39,336 bases of DNA from Paeniroseomonas aquatica (lineage in GTDB: Bacteria; Pseudomonadota; Alphaproteobacteria; Acetobacterales; Acetobacteraceae): contig NZ_JAUFPN010000185.1 in NCBI RefSeq assembly GCF_030409335.1, positions 1-39,336 of the forward strand. Direction: 5' to 3'. Position numbers and translations under genes: made by a program. The notes below the pieces were generated by a model. That model was not told where the DNA came from. It was given only the letters and a program-made list of their open reading frames with translations, and did not search any database. Of the stretch, positions 27,021 to 35,799 are shown in pieces. Positions within the stretch are counted from its first letter, which is position 1; each line of letters starts with the position of its first letter.

Positions 27021-27857
27021 ATGCGGATCTGGCACCAGAGCTTCAGCGACCTCGACCGCGCGCCGCTCTATCGCGCGACGCTGGCCCGCCATGCCGCGGC
27101 GGTGCTGCCGGGCGACGACGTGGTGCTGCACGGGCTGCGGCCCGGCACCTACGGCACCGACTTCGCCCCGATCCACGCCATCCGCCACCGCTACCTCGAA
27201 TACCTGAACGAGGCGCAGGTCATCGAGGCGGCGCTGGCGGCCGAGCGTGCCGGCTACGACGCCTTCGCCCTCGGCTGCTTCTACGACCCGGCGCTGACGG
27301 CGGTGCGCTCGCTGGTGGATATCCCCTGCCTCGGCCTGTCGGAGACCTGCATGCTGGTCGCCTGCTCGCTCGGCCAGCGCTTCGGCCTGGTCTCGCTGGA
27401 GGCGAGCCAGCGCGCCCAGCACGAGGAGCAGGCCCGGGCCCATGGCCTGCGCGAGCGGCTGGCCGGCGTGGTCGCGATGCAGCCGCCGATCGACGAGTAC
27501 AGCCTCGAGGGCGACGAGCAGGCCACCCTGCCGCTGCTGGACGGCTTCCACGCGGCCTGCGGCCGGCTGGTCGGGATGGGCGCCGAGGTCATCATCCCCG
27601 GCGACGGCTTCCTCAACGAATTCGTCTGGCGGCACGGGCTGCGCGCGAGCCATGGCGCGGTGGTGATGGACGCGCTGGGCACGCTGTTCCACCACGCCCG
27701 CTTCATGGTCGGCGCCCGGGCCGCGATCGGGCTGCAGGTCAGCCGCGCCGGCCGCTACGCCCGGCCACCCGCGGCGATGCTGGCCCAGGCCCGTGCCGCG
27801 GCGGGCGCCACCGCCATGACCGAGGACAGTTTTTCGGGCGACGCAGATCGCCGCTGA
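27021..27857 (+). CDS. Aspartate/glutamate racemase-family enzyme (noncanonical)
   Basis: A 278-residue protein of the Asp/Glu/hydantoin racemase superfamily. The first catalytic cysteine is Cys86 in ALGCFYDPAL. The second half of the active site, where family racemases carry Cys in a GC motif, reads IIPGDGFLNEF with no cysteine. Single-cysteine members are known among arylmalonate decarboxylases, so decarboxylation or isomerisation of a carboxylate is as likely as racemisation. It has no signal peptide. It sits between the TcuA-like gene (30-base gap) and a binding protein (21-base gap). Confidence 0.75.
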   Translation: MRIWHQSFSDLDRAPLYRATLARHAAAVLPGDDVVLHGLRPGTYGTDFAPIHAIRHRYLEYLNEAQVIEAALAAERAGYDAFALGCFYDPALTAVRSLVDIPCLGLSETCMLVACSLGQRFGLVSLEASQRAQHEEQARAHGLRERLAGVVAMQPPIDEYSLEGDEQATLPLLDGFHAACGRLVGMGAEVIIPGDGFLNEFVWRHGLRASHGAVVMDALGTLFHHARFMVGARAAIGLQVSRAGRYARPPAAMLAQARAAAGATAMTEDSFSGDADRR

Positions 27858-27878
27858 ACAGTGGGAAGGATACCAAGC

Positions 27879-29102
27879 ATGCGACGCGCATTCCTCATCA
27901 TGGCGCTGCTGGCGGCCGGGCTGCCCGCCGCCGCGCAGACCCCGCCCGCTACCCGGCGGGAGGCGATCCGCATCGGTATCATGAGCGACCTCTCCGGCAG
28001 CTTCGCCGATGTCGCCGGGCCGGGCTCGGTGGTCGCGGCGCAGCTGGCGGCGCAGGATTTCGGCGGCCGCGCGGCGGGGCTGCCAGTGCAGATCATCTCG
28101 GGCGACCACCAGAACAAGGCCGACACCGGCTCCGCCATCGCCCGTCGCTGGTTCGACACGGATGGCGTCGATGCCATCGTCGACCTGCCGAATTCGGCGG
28201 TGGCGCTGGCGGTTGGCGAGGTCGCGCGGAACGCCAACCGCGTCGCCCTGGTGACGGCTGCGGTGTCGAGCCGCCTCTCCGGTGACCTCTGCTCGCCCAA
28301 TACCATCCACTACTCGCTCGACACCTGGTCGATGTCGAACGTGCCGAGCCGGGCGCTGGTGCAGCAGGGCGGCAACAGCTGGTTCTACGTCACCGCCGAC
28401 TACGCCTTCGGCCACGACCTCGAAAAGCAGTCGGGCGAGGCGGTGACGCGGGCCGGCGGGCGGGTGCTCGGCTCGGTCCGGCATCCGCTCGGCACCACCG
28501 ACTTCTCCTCGGTGCTGCTGCAGGCGCAGGCCTCGCGCGCATCGGTGGTGGCGCTGTCGAACTCCCAGGCCGATTTCATCAACAGCATGAAGCAGGCCTC
28601 GGAATTCGGACTGTCTCGCCGTGGGCAGCGGGTGGTCGGGCTGGCGGTCTATATCTCGGACATCGTGTCGCTGGGCCTGGAGGCGACGCAGGATGCCGTC
28701 GTGGTCGGCAACTGGTACTGGGACCTGAACGAGGGCAGCCGCAGCTTCGGCCGCCGCTTCGCAGAACGCATGGGTGGCCGCATGCCGACCGACCTGCAGG
28801 CCAATGTCTATGCCGCCGTCACCCACTACCTGAAGGCCGTGGAGGCGCTGGGGCAATCGACCGATGGCCGCGCCGTCGTAGCGCGCATGAAGGCGACGCC
28901 GACCGACGACACGGTCTTCGGCCGGGGCGAGATCCGCGCCGATGGCCGCCGCATCAGCCCGGTCTACGTCTTCCAGGTCAAGAAGCCGGCGGAGTCCTCC
29001 GGCCGCTACGACGTCTACCGCCTGACCCGGGAGGTGCCGGTCGAGGACTCCTACCGGCCCGTCGCCCAGGGCGGCTGCCCGCTGGTGCCGCGCGGGGGCT
29101 GA
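27879..29102 (+). CDS. Periplasmic substrate-binding protein, branched-chain amino acid type
   Basis: A 407-residue type I periplasmic binding protein (LivJ/Leu-Ile-Val-like) with a short signal peptide (MRRAFLIMALLAAGLPAAAQ). Mature features include IRIGIMSDLSGSFADVAGPG, the DHQNKADTG segment and FVTADYAFGHDLEKQ-type hinge sequence. It binds a solute in the periplasm, but no permease or ATPase gene is next to it, so it must use a transporter coded elsewhere or act as a sensor. GGAAGG lies about 10 bases before ATG 27879. It closes the TcuA-racemase operon and converges, 12 bases apart, on a paralogous gene. Confidence 0.85.
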   Translation: MRRAFLIMALLAAGLPAAAQTPPATRREAIRIGIMSDLSGSFADVAGPGSVVAAQLAAQDFGGRAAGLPVQIISGDHQNKADTGSAIARRWFDTDGVDAIVDLPNSAVALAVGEVARNANRVALVTAAVSSRLSGDLCSPNTIHYSLDTWSMSNVPSRALVQQGGNSWFYVTADYAFGHDLEKQSGEAVTRAGGRVLGSVRHPLGTTDFSSVLLQAQASRASVVALSNSQADFINSMKQASEFGLSRRGQRVVGLAVYISDIVSLGLEATQDAVVVGNWYWDLNEGSRSFGRRFAERMGGRMPTDLQANVYAAVTHYLKAVEALGQSTDGRAVVARMKATPTDDTVFGRGEIRADGRRISPVYVFQVKKPAESSGRYDVYRLTREVPVEDSYRPVAQGGCPLVPRGG

Positions 29103-29114
29103 GCCCGCCGCCCC

Positions 29115-30356
29115 TCAGGCCCGGATCATCGGGCAGCCCCCGTCCGCCAGGGGACGGAAGGCCTGCTCGGCCGCGACGGTCTCCACCAGCTTCAGGAGGT
29201 CGCCGGCGCCGCGGCTCTCCGCCGGCGTCTTCACCTGGAACAGGTGCACCGGGGCGATCATCTGCCCGTCCGCGCGGATCGTGCCGGCACCGTAGGCGTC
29301 GTCGTCGGTCGGCGTGCCCTTCATCGCGGCGACGGTGCGCTGGCCGGAGACCCTGGCCTCGGCCACGCCCATCGCCCGGACCGTCTTCAGGTAGTGCAAC
29401 GTCGCCGCATAGGCGCCGGCATGCAGCGAGTTCGGCAGGATCGTCGGCCGTTCGAAGCGCCCCTTCACCCGGTTATAGAAGGCACGGGTGCGGTCGTTGA
29501 GGTCCCAATAGAAGCTCTCGGTCATCAGCAGCCCCTGGGCGAGCGGCAGGCCCATGGCGACGACGTCGGTGATCAGCGTGCCGAGCCCGGCGACCTTGGT
29601 GCCGCGCCGCGTGATGCCGAATTCCTGCGTCTGCTTCATGCAGTTGATGAGGTCGCCGCCGGAATGCGCGAGGGCGATGACCTTGGCCCGGCTCGACTGC
29701 GCCTGCAGCAGGAAGGAAGCGAAATCGGTCGTGCCCGGGAAGGGATGCCGGACCGCGCCCAGCACCTTGCCGCCGGCGGCGCGCACGAAGGTCGAGGCGT
29801 CCTCCTGCAGGGCATGGCCGAAGGCGTAGTCGGCGGTGACGAAGAACCAGGTGTCGCCGCCCGCCTTGGTCACCGCCGTCGCCGTCGCATGGCCCATGCT
29901 CCAGGTGTCGAGCGGACCGTGCACGAGGTTGGGCGAGCACTGCGCGCCGGTCAGCACCGAGGAGAGCGCGCCGGTGTTCAGGTGCACCTTGTCCTTCTCG
30001 CGCGCGACGGTGTTCGCGGCCAGGGCGACGGCGGTGTTGCCGACCTGCACCAGCGCATCGACGCCGCCGCGGTCGAACCATTCGCGCACGATGGCGCTGG
30101 CGACGTCGGGGCGGTTCTGGTGGTCGGCGGTGACGATCTCGACCTTCAGGCCGGGCGTCTCGGCCATGATCTCCGCGACCGCCTGCTGGACGCAGGCCGT
30201 GCCCGTCGGGCCTTCGACGTCGCGGTAGGTGCCGGACATGTCGGTGAGGGCACCGAGGCGGATCGTCCCGTCGGCGGACTGCGCCGCGCTGCGCCGTTGC
30301 GGCAGCAGCCCGACCAGGGGCACGGCGCCCAGCAGCATGCGGCGGTTCATGGTCAT
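29115..30356 (-). CDS. Periplasmic substrate-binding protein, paralog of its neighbour
   Basis: A 413-residue type I periplasmic binding protein with a signal of the twin-arginine or Sec kind (NRRMLLGAVPLVGLLPQRRS). It is plainly paralogous to the convergent gene: both share the order of SDLSG/TDMSG, DHQN, LDTWSM, TADYAFGH, the VRHP..TTDF motif, and the ending PTDD...G.IRADG with P-V-x-x-FQVK. Again no ABC permease or ATPase is nearby. The start ATG 30356 has GGGGA about 9 bases before. It lies 94 bases downstream of the amidotransferase-like gene on the same strand. Confidence 0.85.
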   Translation of the reverse strand: MTMNRRMLLGAVPLVGLLPQRRSAAQSADGTIRLGALTDMSGTYRDVEGPTGTACVQQAVAEIMAETPGLKVEIVTADHQNRPDVASAIVREWFDRGGVDALVQVGNTAVALAANTVAREKDKVHLNTGALSSVLTGAQCSPNLVHGPLDTWSMGHATATAVTKAGGDTWFFVTADYAFGHALQEDASTFVRAAGGKVLGAVRHPFPGTTDFASFLLQAQSSRAKVIALAHSGGDLINCMKQTQEFGITRRGTKVAGLGTLITDVVAMGLPLAQGLLMTESFYWDLNDRTRAFYNRVKGRFERPTILPNSLHAGAYAATLHYLKTVRAMGVAEARVSGQRTVAAMKGTPTDDDAYGAGTIRADGQMIAPVHLFQVKTPAESRGAGDLLKLVETVAAEQAFRPLADGGCPMIRA

Positions 30357-30450
30357 GGCGTAATTCCCCGAGGGCGGTCCCGGACCGCGGCTTGGGGCGT
30401 CTTCTAGACCGCGGAGCGCCGCGCCGCCAAGCGGCGGGGACCGCAGGCGC

Positions 30451-31335
30451 TCATCCGCCGCGCCGGCGCGACCGCATGACCGGCCGGACCAGGTGCGCGA
30501 TGAAGTTGCGCAGCTCGGTCTGCCGCAGGGCAGGATCGGTGACCTGCCTGTCGAGGCCGAGCTGCCACGCCAGGTCGCGGCGGGAGGGCTCGCGGTGCAG
30601 CGCCTCGATGCGGTCGGCATGGTCGTCCAGGTCGCGCCGGTCGTGGGCGAGCCCCTGTCGCAGCAGGTCCTCGGCCTGGCGCCGCACCGCTGCCGCGACC
30701 TCGCCCAGCGTCAGCTCCGGGTGGTACTGCACGCCCCAGAACACGCCGCCTCCGTGCCGGATCTCGGCCGCCTGCACGGCGCTTACCGCGTTGCCGGCCA
30801 GCAGGACCGCCCCTTCGGGCAGCCGCTCCACCTCGTCGGTGTGGATCGCCGGGGCATCCCAGGCCGCCGGCCGGCCGGCAAGCAGCGGGTGGTCGCGTCC
30901 CGCCGCGGTCGCCACGATGCGGCGGGCGAAGGCGGCCTCGTGCCCGCGCCGGCTCTCCCGCACCGTGCCGCCCGCGGCCGCCACCGCCACCTGCAGCCCG
31001 GCGCAGGACCCGAAGGCGGGCGTGCCCGAGGCGAAGACGTCGCGCATGAAGGCAAGCTGGCGGCGGACCGCGGGCGTGTCGCGGTACACATGCAGCGGCG
31101 AGCCGGTGAGGAAGACCGCATCGTAGCCGGCCAGCGCGTCCCGCCCCGGCGCCTCCGCCCCTTCCTCCGACGGCCGGGCGAGGTCGCAGGCGGCGCCCGG
31201 GACGAGGGCCCGGAGGGTGTCGAGGTAGGTCTCGCCGCTGCTGCGCCCGACGCTGGCGCGGCGCTGCTCGCGCTGCTCAAGCGTCTCGCTCTCCGCCACC
31301 AGGAACCGGGGCCCGGCCCCCTCCGGGGGCGTCAC
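30451..31335 (-). CDS. Class I glutamine amidotransferase-like protein
   Basis: A 294-residue (from GTG) protein with a GATase1 domain: GSCAGLQ holds the nucleophile Cys111, and GVQYHPEL holds His205 and Glu207, a complete triad. Such stand-alone domains (GuaA-like) hydrolyse glutamine or gamma-glutamyl compounds. Residues after about 215 form an extra helical tail rich in Arg and Asp. The open frame extends to a TTG at 31443, but that extension (HERQTAWKPHDHHPAPRP) is not protein-like; GTG 31335, just ahead of RFLVAESETLE, where homologs seem to begin, was chosen. No Shine-Dalgarno supports it, so the start is uncertain. Confidence 0.75.
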   Translation of the reverse strand: MTPPEGAGPRFLVAESETLEQREQRRASVGRSSGETYLDTLRALVPGAACDLARPSEEGAEAPGRDALAGYDAVFLTGSPLHVYRDTPAVRRQLAFMRDVFASGTPAFGSCAGLQVAVAAAGGTVRESRRGHEAAFARRIVATAAGRDHPLLAGRPAAWDAPAIHTDEVERLPEGAVLLAGNAVSAVQAAEIRHGGGVFWGVQYHPELTLGEVAAAVRRQAEDLLRQGLAHDRRDLDDHADRIEALHREPSRRDLAWQLGLDRQVTDPALRQTELRNFIAHLVRPVMRSRRRGG

Positions 31336-31606
31336 GGCCGGGCCGGCGCGGGTGGCAGGGGCAGGGCGGGGCGCAGGGTGATGGTCATGGGGCTTCCAGG
31401 CGGTTTGCCGCTCATGGAGTGGGGTCGAAGCGACGCGGCGCAACCCGCAGCGCCGGCAAAGCTGCGTGGGGCATCGCCGCGGCCTGCCGGGCCGCCGGGA
31501 TTTCCGCTAGACCGTGATCCGCGCTCCGGACGCGCGATCGCGCCCGAGGCACCCGGCCGGGAGTCTCCGGCGTTGGCGCATCTGGCAGCAGGGTCGGGAG
31601 GCGGGG

Positions 31607-32272
31607 ATGTGCAACCTCTACAGCATCACCAAGGGTCAGCAGGCGATCCGCGAATTCACCAGGGCGATGACCGACCGGACGGGCAACCTGCCGCCGCTGC
31701 CCGGCGTCTATCCCGACTACGCGGCGCCGATCGTCCGCAACCGGCCGGAGGGCCGCGAGCTGGCCATGGCCCGCTGGGGCATGCCCTCGCCCGCCTTCGC
31801 GCTGAAGGGCCGCAAGACCGATCCCGGCGTCACCAATGTCCGCAACGCCCAGTCCCCGCACTGGCGCCGCTGGCTCGGGCCCGAGCACCGCTGCGTGGTG
31901 CCCTTCGGCAGCTTCGCCGAGCATGAGGTGCTGCCGGACGGCAGCCGCCCGCCGGTCTGGTTCGCCCGCGACGAGGGCCGGCCGCTGGCGGCCTTCGCCG
32001 GGATCTGGACCCGCTGGACCTCGGTGCGCAAGCTCAAGGAGGGCGAGACGACGAACGACCTCTTCGCCTTCCTGACCACCACGCCGAATGCCGAGGTGGC
32101 GGCGGTGCATCCCAAGGCCATGCCGGTCATCCTGACCACGCCGGAGGAGATCGACACCTGGCTCTCGGCCGGCACGGAGGAAGCGCTGGCGCTGCAGCGG
32201 CCGCTGGCCGATGGCGCGCTGGTCGTCGTCGCCCGGGGCGAGAAGCAGGACGGGGCGCCCGCCGCGTCCTGA
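31607..32272 (+). CDS. SRAP-domain protein (YedK/HMCES family)
   Basis: A 221-residue protein of the SOS-response-associated peptidase family, which crosslinks to abasic sites in single-stranded DNA through its second residue. MCNLY gives the essential Cys2; Asn77 (TNVRN), the Glu region FAEHE at 104-107 and His168 (VHPKAMPVIL) complete the active site. GGGAGG lies about 10 bases before the ATG. The stop codon overlaps the dinB start by one base (TGATG), so the abasic-site shield and a translesion polymerase are coupled in one transcript. No LexA box was found in the 270 bases upstream. Confidence 0.9.
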   Translation: MCNLYSITKGQQAIREFTRAMTDRTGNLPPLPGVYPDYAAPIVRNRPEGRELAMARWGMPSPAFALKGRKTDPGVTNVRNAQSPHWRRWLGPEHRCVVPFGSFAEHEVLPDGSRPPVWFARDEGRPLAAFAGIWTRWTSVRKLKEGETTNDLFAFLTTTPNAEVAAVHPKAMPVILTTPEEIDTWLSAGTEEALALQRPLADGALVVVARGEKQDGAPAAS

Positions 32273-33399
32273 TGGGGGGAAGCGTGGCCGAGACCGACCC
32301 CGGACCGGAGGCGACGGACCAGGCGGCGGCGCGGCCGCGCAAGATCATCCACATCGACATGGATGCCTTCTATGCCTCGGTCGAGCAGCGCGACGACCCG
32401 GCGCTGCGCGGCCTGCCGGTCGCGGTCGGCGGCTCGCGCGAGCGCGGCGTGGTGGCGGCGGCCAGCTACGAGGCCCGGCGGTTCGGCGTCCGCTCGGCCA
32501 TGCCCTCGGTGACCGCCCGGCGGAAATGCCCGGAGCTGGTCTTCGTGCCGCCGCGCTTCGAGGTCTACAAGGCGGTGTCGCTGCAGATCCGCGCCATCTT
32601 CGCCGCGCATACGCCGGTGATCGAGCCGCTCTCGCTGGACGAGGCCTATCTCGACGTCACCGAGAACATCCAGGGCATCGCCTCGGCGACCGAGATCGCC
32701 GAGCGGATCCGCGCCGAGATCAGGGCGGCGACCGGGCTGACCGCCTCGGCCGGGGTCTCCTACAACAAATTCCTGGCCAAGCTGGCCTCCGACCACCGCA
32801 AGCCCGACGGGCTCTTCGTCATCACGCCGCGGCTCGGCCCGGCCTTCGTCGAGGACCTGCCGGTCGGCCGCTTCCACGGCGTCGGCCCGGCGACCTCGGC
32901 CCGGATGGAGCGGCTCGGGATCCATACCGGGCGCGACCTGCGGGCGCGGAGCCTGGCCTTCCTGCAGCAGCATTTCGGCAAGGCCGGCGCCTACTACTAC
33001 TGGATCGCCCGCGGCATCGACGAGCGCCCGGTACGGGCGGACCGGATCCGCAAGTCGGTCGGGGCGGAGAATACCTTCGCCGCCGACCTGGCCACGCCGG
33101 AGGCGGCGCGGGCGGCGCTGCAGCCGATCCTGGACAAGGTCTGGCGCTACTGCGAGGGCACCGGCATCCGCGGCCGCACCGTGACGCTCAAGGTCAAGTA
33201 CGCCGACTTCAGCCAGGCCACCCGCAGCCGGACCGGCCTGGCGCCGGTGGCGAGCCGCGGCGAGCTGGAACGGCTGAGCTTCGCGCTGCTCGAGCCGGTC
33301 TTCCCGGTGCCGCGCGGCATCCGGCTGCTGGGCGTGACGCTGTCCTCGCTCAACGACGAGCCGGTGGCGGGCGAGGCGCAGCTGCGGCTGTCCCTCTGA
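32272..33399 (+). CDS. dinB: DNA polymerase IV (DinB), Y-family
   Basis: A 375-residue translesion polymerase. IIHIDMDAFYASVEQ supplies catalytic Asp29 (and Asp31), PLSLDEAYLDVT supplies Asp123-Glu124, and the GVSYNKFLAKLASDHRKPDG segment is typical of DinB. The helix-hairpin-helix region is FHGVGPATSARMERLGI. It ends in QLRLSL, a good sliding-clamp-binding motif. The length is normal with a 20-residue N-terminal extension; GTG at 32284 is an alternative start. The ATG shares its A with the stop of the SRAP gene. Confidence 0.95.
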   Translation: MGGSVAETDPGPEATDQAAARPRKIIHIDMDAFYASVEQRDDPALRGLPVAVGGSRERGVVAAASYEARRFGVRSAMPSVTARRKCPELVFVPPRFEVYKAVSLQIRAIFAAHTPVIEPLSLDEAYLDVTENIQGIASATEIAERIRAEIRAATGLTASAGVSYNKFLAKLASDHRKPDGLFVITPRLGPAFVEDLPVGRFHGVGPATSARMERLGIHTGRDLRARSLAFLQQHFGKAGAYYYWIARGIDERPVRADRIRKSVGAENTFAADLATPEAARAALQPILDKVWRYCEGTGIRGRTVTLKVKYADFSQATRSRTGLAPVASRGELERLSFALLEPVFPVPRGIRLLGVTLSSLNDEPVAGEAQLRLSL

Positions 33400-33521
33400 G
33401 CAGCCTCCGACCTGATGGACTCATCGGACCGGAGATATCTGCTCGCGGGAACAGCAGGCCGGAGCGGGCTCCGTGAGCCGGTGCGGACGGAAACCGCCCT
33501 GGCCGCGCCGGGCGGGCGCGC

Positions 33522-35366
33522 TCAATGTGGCGCCAGCGGCCAGAAATAGGCGATGAGCGGCACCCCCGTCAGCAGCACCAGGATCGAGAGCGGCAGGCCG
33601 AGCCGCGTGTAGTCGCCGAAGCGGTAGCCGGCCGGCCCCATGACCAGCGTGTTGCACTGGTGCCCGATGGGGGTGAGGAAGTCGCTCGCGGCGCCGAGCG
33701 CCACCGCCATCAGGAAGGGATCGGGGCTGAGGCCGAGCTGCTTCGCCAGGGTCGCCGCGATCGGGCCCATCACCAGCACCGTCGCGGCGTTGTTCAGGAA
33801 GGGCGTCACCGCCATGGCGAGCAGCATGGTCACGCCCAGCGACACCAGCCCCGGCAGGCCGACGACGGCGCTGGTGAGCCAGCCCGCGAGCAGGTCGGTG
33901 CCGCCGGTGTGCTGGATCGCCCCGCTCACCGGGATCAGCGCCGCGAGCAGCACGACGACCGGCCAGTCGACGGATTCGTAGGCCTCGCGCGTGGTCATCA
34001 CCTTCAGCGCCAGCAGCGCGACCACCGCCCCGAAGAAGGCGGTCGCCACCTTCAGCGCCCCCATCGCCACCAGCAGCATCGCCGCCGCCAGCACCGCGAG
34101 CGGGATCCAGGACCGCCTGCCGCGGCCGAGCGCCATGGCGCGCTCGGCCAGCGGCAGGATGCGCAGCTCCCCCAGCTTGTCCGGCATGGTGGCGGCCAGG
34201 CCGCGCAGCAGCACCACGTCGCCCGCCCGCAGCCGCATCTGGGCGATGCGGTCGCGCAATTGCTCCCGGCCGCGGCGGCTGACCGCCAGCAGCGAGAGGC
34301 CGTGGCGCGTCCGCAGGGTCATCGCGGCGGGGGTGCGCCCGACCAGCGGGCTCTCGCCGGTCACCACGCCTTCGACGACGCGCAGGTCGTCCTCGTCGGT
34401 GTCGGGGTTGTCGACCACCGGGCCCTCGCCGGCGAGCACCAGCCCGGCGCCCGCGACCAGCCGCTCCAGCTCCGCCGCCTCGCCGCGCAGCATCAGCCCC
34501 TCGCCCACCGCCAGGCGGTGCCCGCCGTCGGGCGGCCCGGCCGCCGCCTCCTCCACCACCGCCGCCACCCCGCCGCCGTCGGCGACCGGCCGCTCCTCGC
34601 CGCGGCGGGGCAGGAGGGCGGAGACCTGGACCTCGCCCTCGCCGAGGGCCTTCAGCTCGACGACCGTCATCCCCGCGGCCGTGGCCCCCGTGGGCACCCG
34701 GGCCTCGAGGGTGTACTGGCCGATGGTGAAGGCCGCCTCCATTGAGGAGGCGCCCTTGCGCCCGCCCGGCAGCAGGCGCCAGCCCACCATCAGGTACAGC
34801 AGGGTGACGACGCAGACCCCGAGCCCGACCGGCGCGTAGTCGAACATCCGGAAGGGCGTGCCGGTCAGCTCCTCGCGCACCCGGGACATGATGATGTTGG
34901 GCGCCGTGCCCACCAGCGTGACCACGCCGCCGACCATGGCCGCCGTCGCCATCGGCATCAGCAGCGCCGCCTGCGGCGTGCCGGTGCGGCGGGCGATCTG
35001 CAGCGCCACCGGCATCATGATGGCCAGCGCCCCGACGTTCTTGGTGACCATCGACAGCAGCATGGTCGCGCCCGCCAGCACCGGGACCTGCACCGCCACG
35101 GTCCGGAGCCGCGGCGTCACCGGCCGCATCAGCGTCTCCACCGCGCCCGACTTGGCGACGGCCTGGCTGATGATCAGCGCCGCCGCGACGATCACCACCA
35201 CGTCGTCCGACAGGCCCTCGAAGGCCTTGTCGGCCGGGATCACGCCGATCAGCACCCCCGCCAGCAGCGCGCCGAGCGCCACCGCGTCATAGGCGAAACG
35301 TCCCCAAAGGAAGAAGCCGATGGTGGCGCCCATCAGCCCGAAGGCAAGGCCCTGGTCCAGTGTCAT
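33522..35366 (-). CDS. SLC13-family permease with TrkA-C domains
   Basis: A 614-residue membrane protein with about twelve hydrophobic segments in two blocks (residues about 5-200 and 400-610). They are separated by two soluble TrkA-C (RCK_C)-like domains (about 210-380; YTLEARVPTGATAAGMTVVELK and ESPLVGRTPAAMTLRTRHGL). Family markers are VTKNVGALAIMMPVAL and TPFLNNAATVLVMGPIA, with the second copy ending SDFLTPIGHQCNTLVMGP. Members move dicarboxylates, sulfate or other anions with sodium or protons. The ATG at 35366 starts TLDQGLAFGLMG; the longer open frame upstream is not protein-like. It converges on dinB across 122 bases without a clear terminator. Confidence 0.85.
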   Translation of the reverse strand: MTLDQGLAFGLMGATIGFFLWGRFAYDAVALGALLAGVLIGVIPADKAFEGLSDDVVVIVAAALIISQAVAKSGAVETLMRPVTPRLRTVAVQVPVLAGATMLLSMVTKNVGALAIMMPVALQIARRTGTPQAALLMPMATAAMVGGVVTLVGTAPNIIMSRVREELTGTPFRMFDYAPVGLGVCVVTLLYLMVGWRLLPGGRKGASSMEAAFTIGQYTLEARVPTGATAAGMTVVELKALGEGEVQVSALLPRRGEERPVADGGGVAAVVEEAAAGPPDGGHRLAVGEGLMLRGEAAELERLVAGAGLVLAGEGPVVDNPDTDEDDLRVVEGVVTGESPLVGRTPAAMTLRTRHGLSLLAVSRRGREQLRDRIAQMRLRAGDVVLLRGLAATMPDKLGELRILPLAERAMALGRGRRSWIPLAVLAAAMLLVAMGALKVATAFFGAVVALLALKVMTTREAYESVDWPVVVLLAALIPVSGAIQHTGGTDLLAGWLTSAVVGLPGLVSLGVTMLLAMAVTPFLNNAATVLVMGPIAATLAKQLGLSPDPFLMAVALGAASDFLTPIGHQCNTLVMGPAGYRFGDYTRLGLPLSILVLLTGVPLIAYFWPLAPH

Positions 35367-35799
35367 GTCGTGCGCTTCGATCTGTGTCGGGGAGGGCTGG
35401 TCGTCCGGCAGGCCCCGGGTGGGGCGGGCCGGAGCACAACCGGCGCGGTGACGGGGAGTTGCCTCCCTGGTTGAGTTTGCGCGAGGCGCTGCCCGCGCCG
35501 CAGGTTGCGGCGGGGCGGCCAGCGGCGTCACCGTGACGGATGCCGGCGGCGGCCCGCGCGGCGAGGTGGACGGCGCCGTGCTGGCGGGTGGCACCATCCT
35601 GCGCCTGCCGCCGCGCGGCTGAGCCTGGGCCCGAGGCCCCGGGATGCCCGGGTTGCGGCGATGTCATGCATCCTGGGGGCGGGGACCGGCGCTGAAGGCG
35701 GCGCCGGATCCCGACGCCGATCGCCGGCCATGCCCGGCCTGCCGATTTCCGGAAGGACCACCCGATGCGCGATGACTGCCACCCGCTGGTGACGGCCTG
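35367..35799. other. 433-base gap between divergent transporter genes
   Basis: This gap holds the presumed promoters of the SLC13 gene (left) and the ArsB-like gene (right). It also contains a short open stretch at 35452-35622 that looks like the end of a lost gene, and a possible 11-codon leader peptide at 35765-35800 whose TGA overlaps the ArsB-like ATG by one base. No other structure was seen. Confidence 0.4.
35452..35622 (+). pseudogene. Possible 3' remnant of a small gene
   Basis: A 56-codon frame without a start codon ends in VTVTDAGGGPRGEVDGAV and GTILRLPPRG before TGA. The pattern G-E-V-D-G-x-x-L-x-x-G-T-x-L-R-L-P-P recalls a small beta-barrel domain seen in proteobacterial hypothetical proteins. 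It may equally be chance coding in GC-rich DNA. Confidence 0.22.

Noticed and set aside
33405-33480. CTGATGGA with GGAAAC further on, resembling a hammerhead ribozyme core
   Set aside because: The invariant CUGAUGA and CGAAA boxes are not met and the stems do not form around them.
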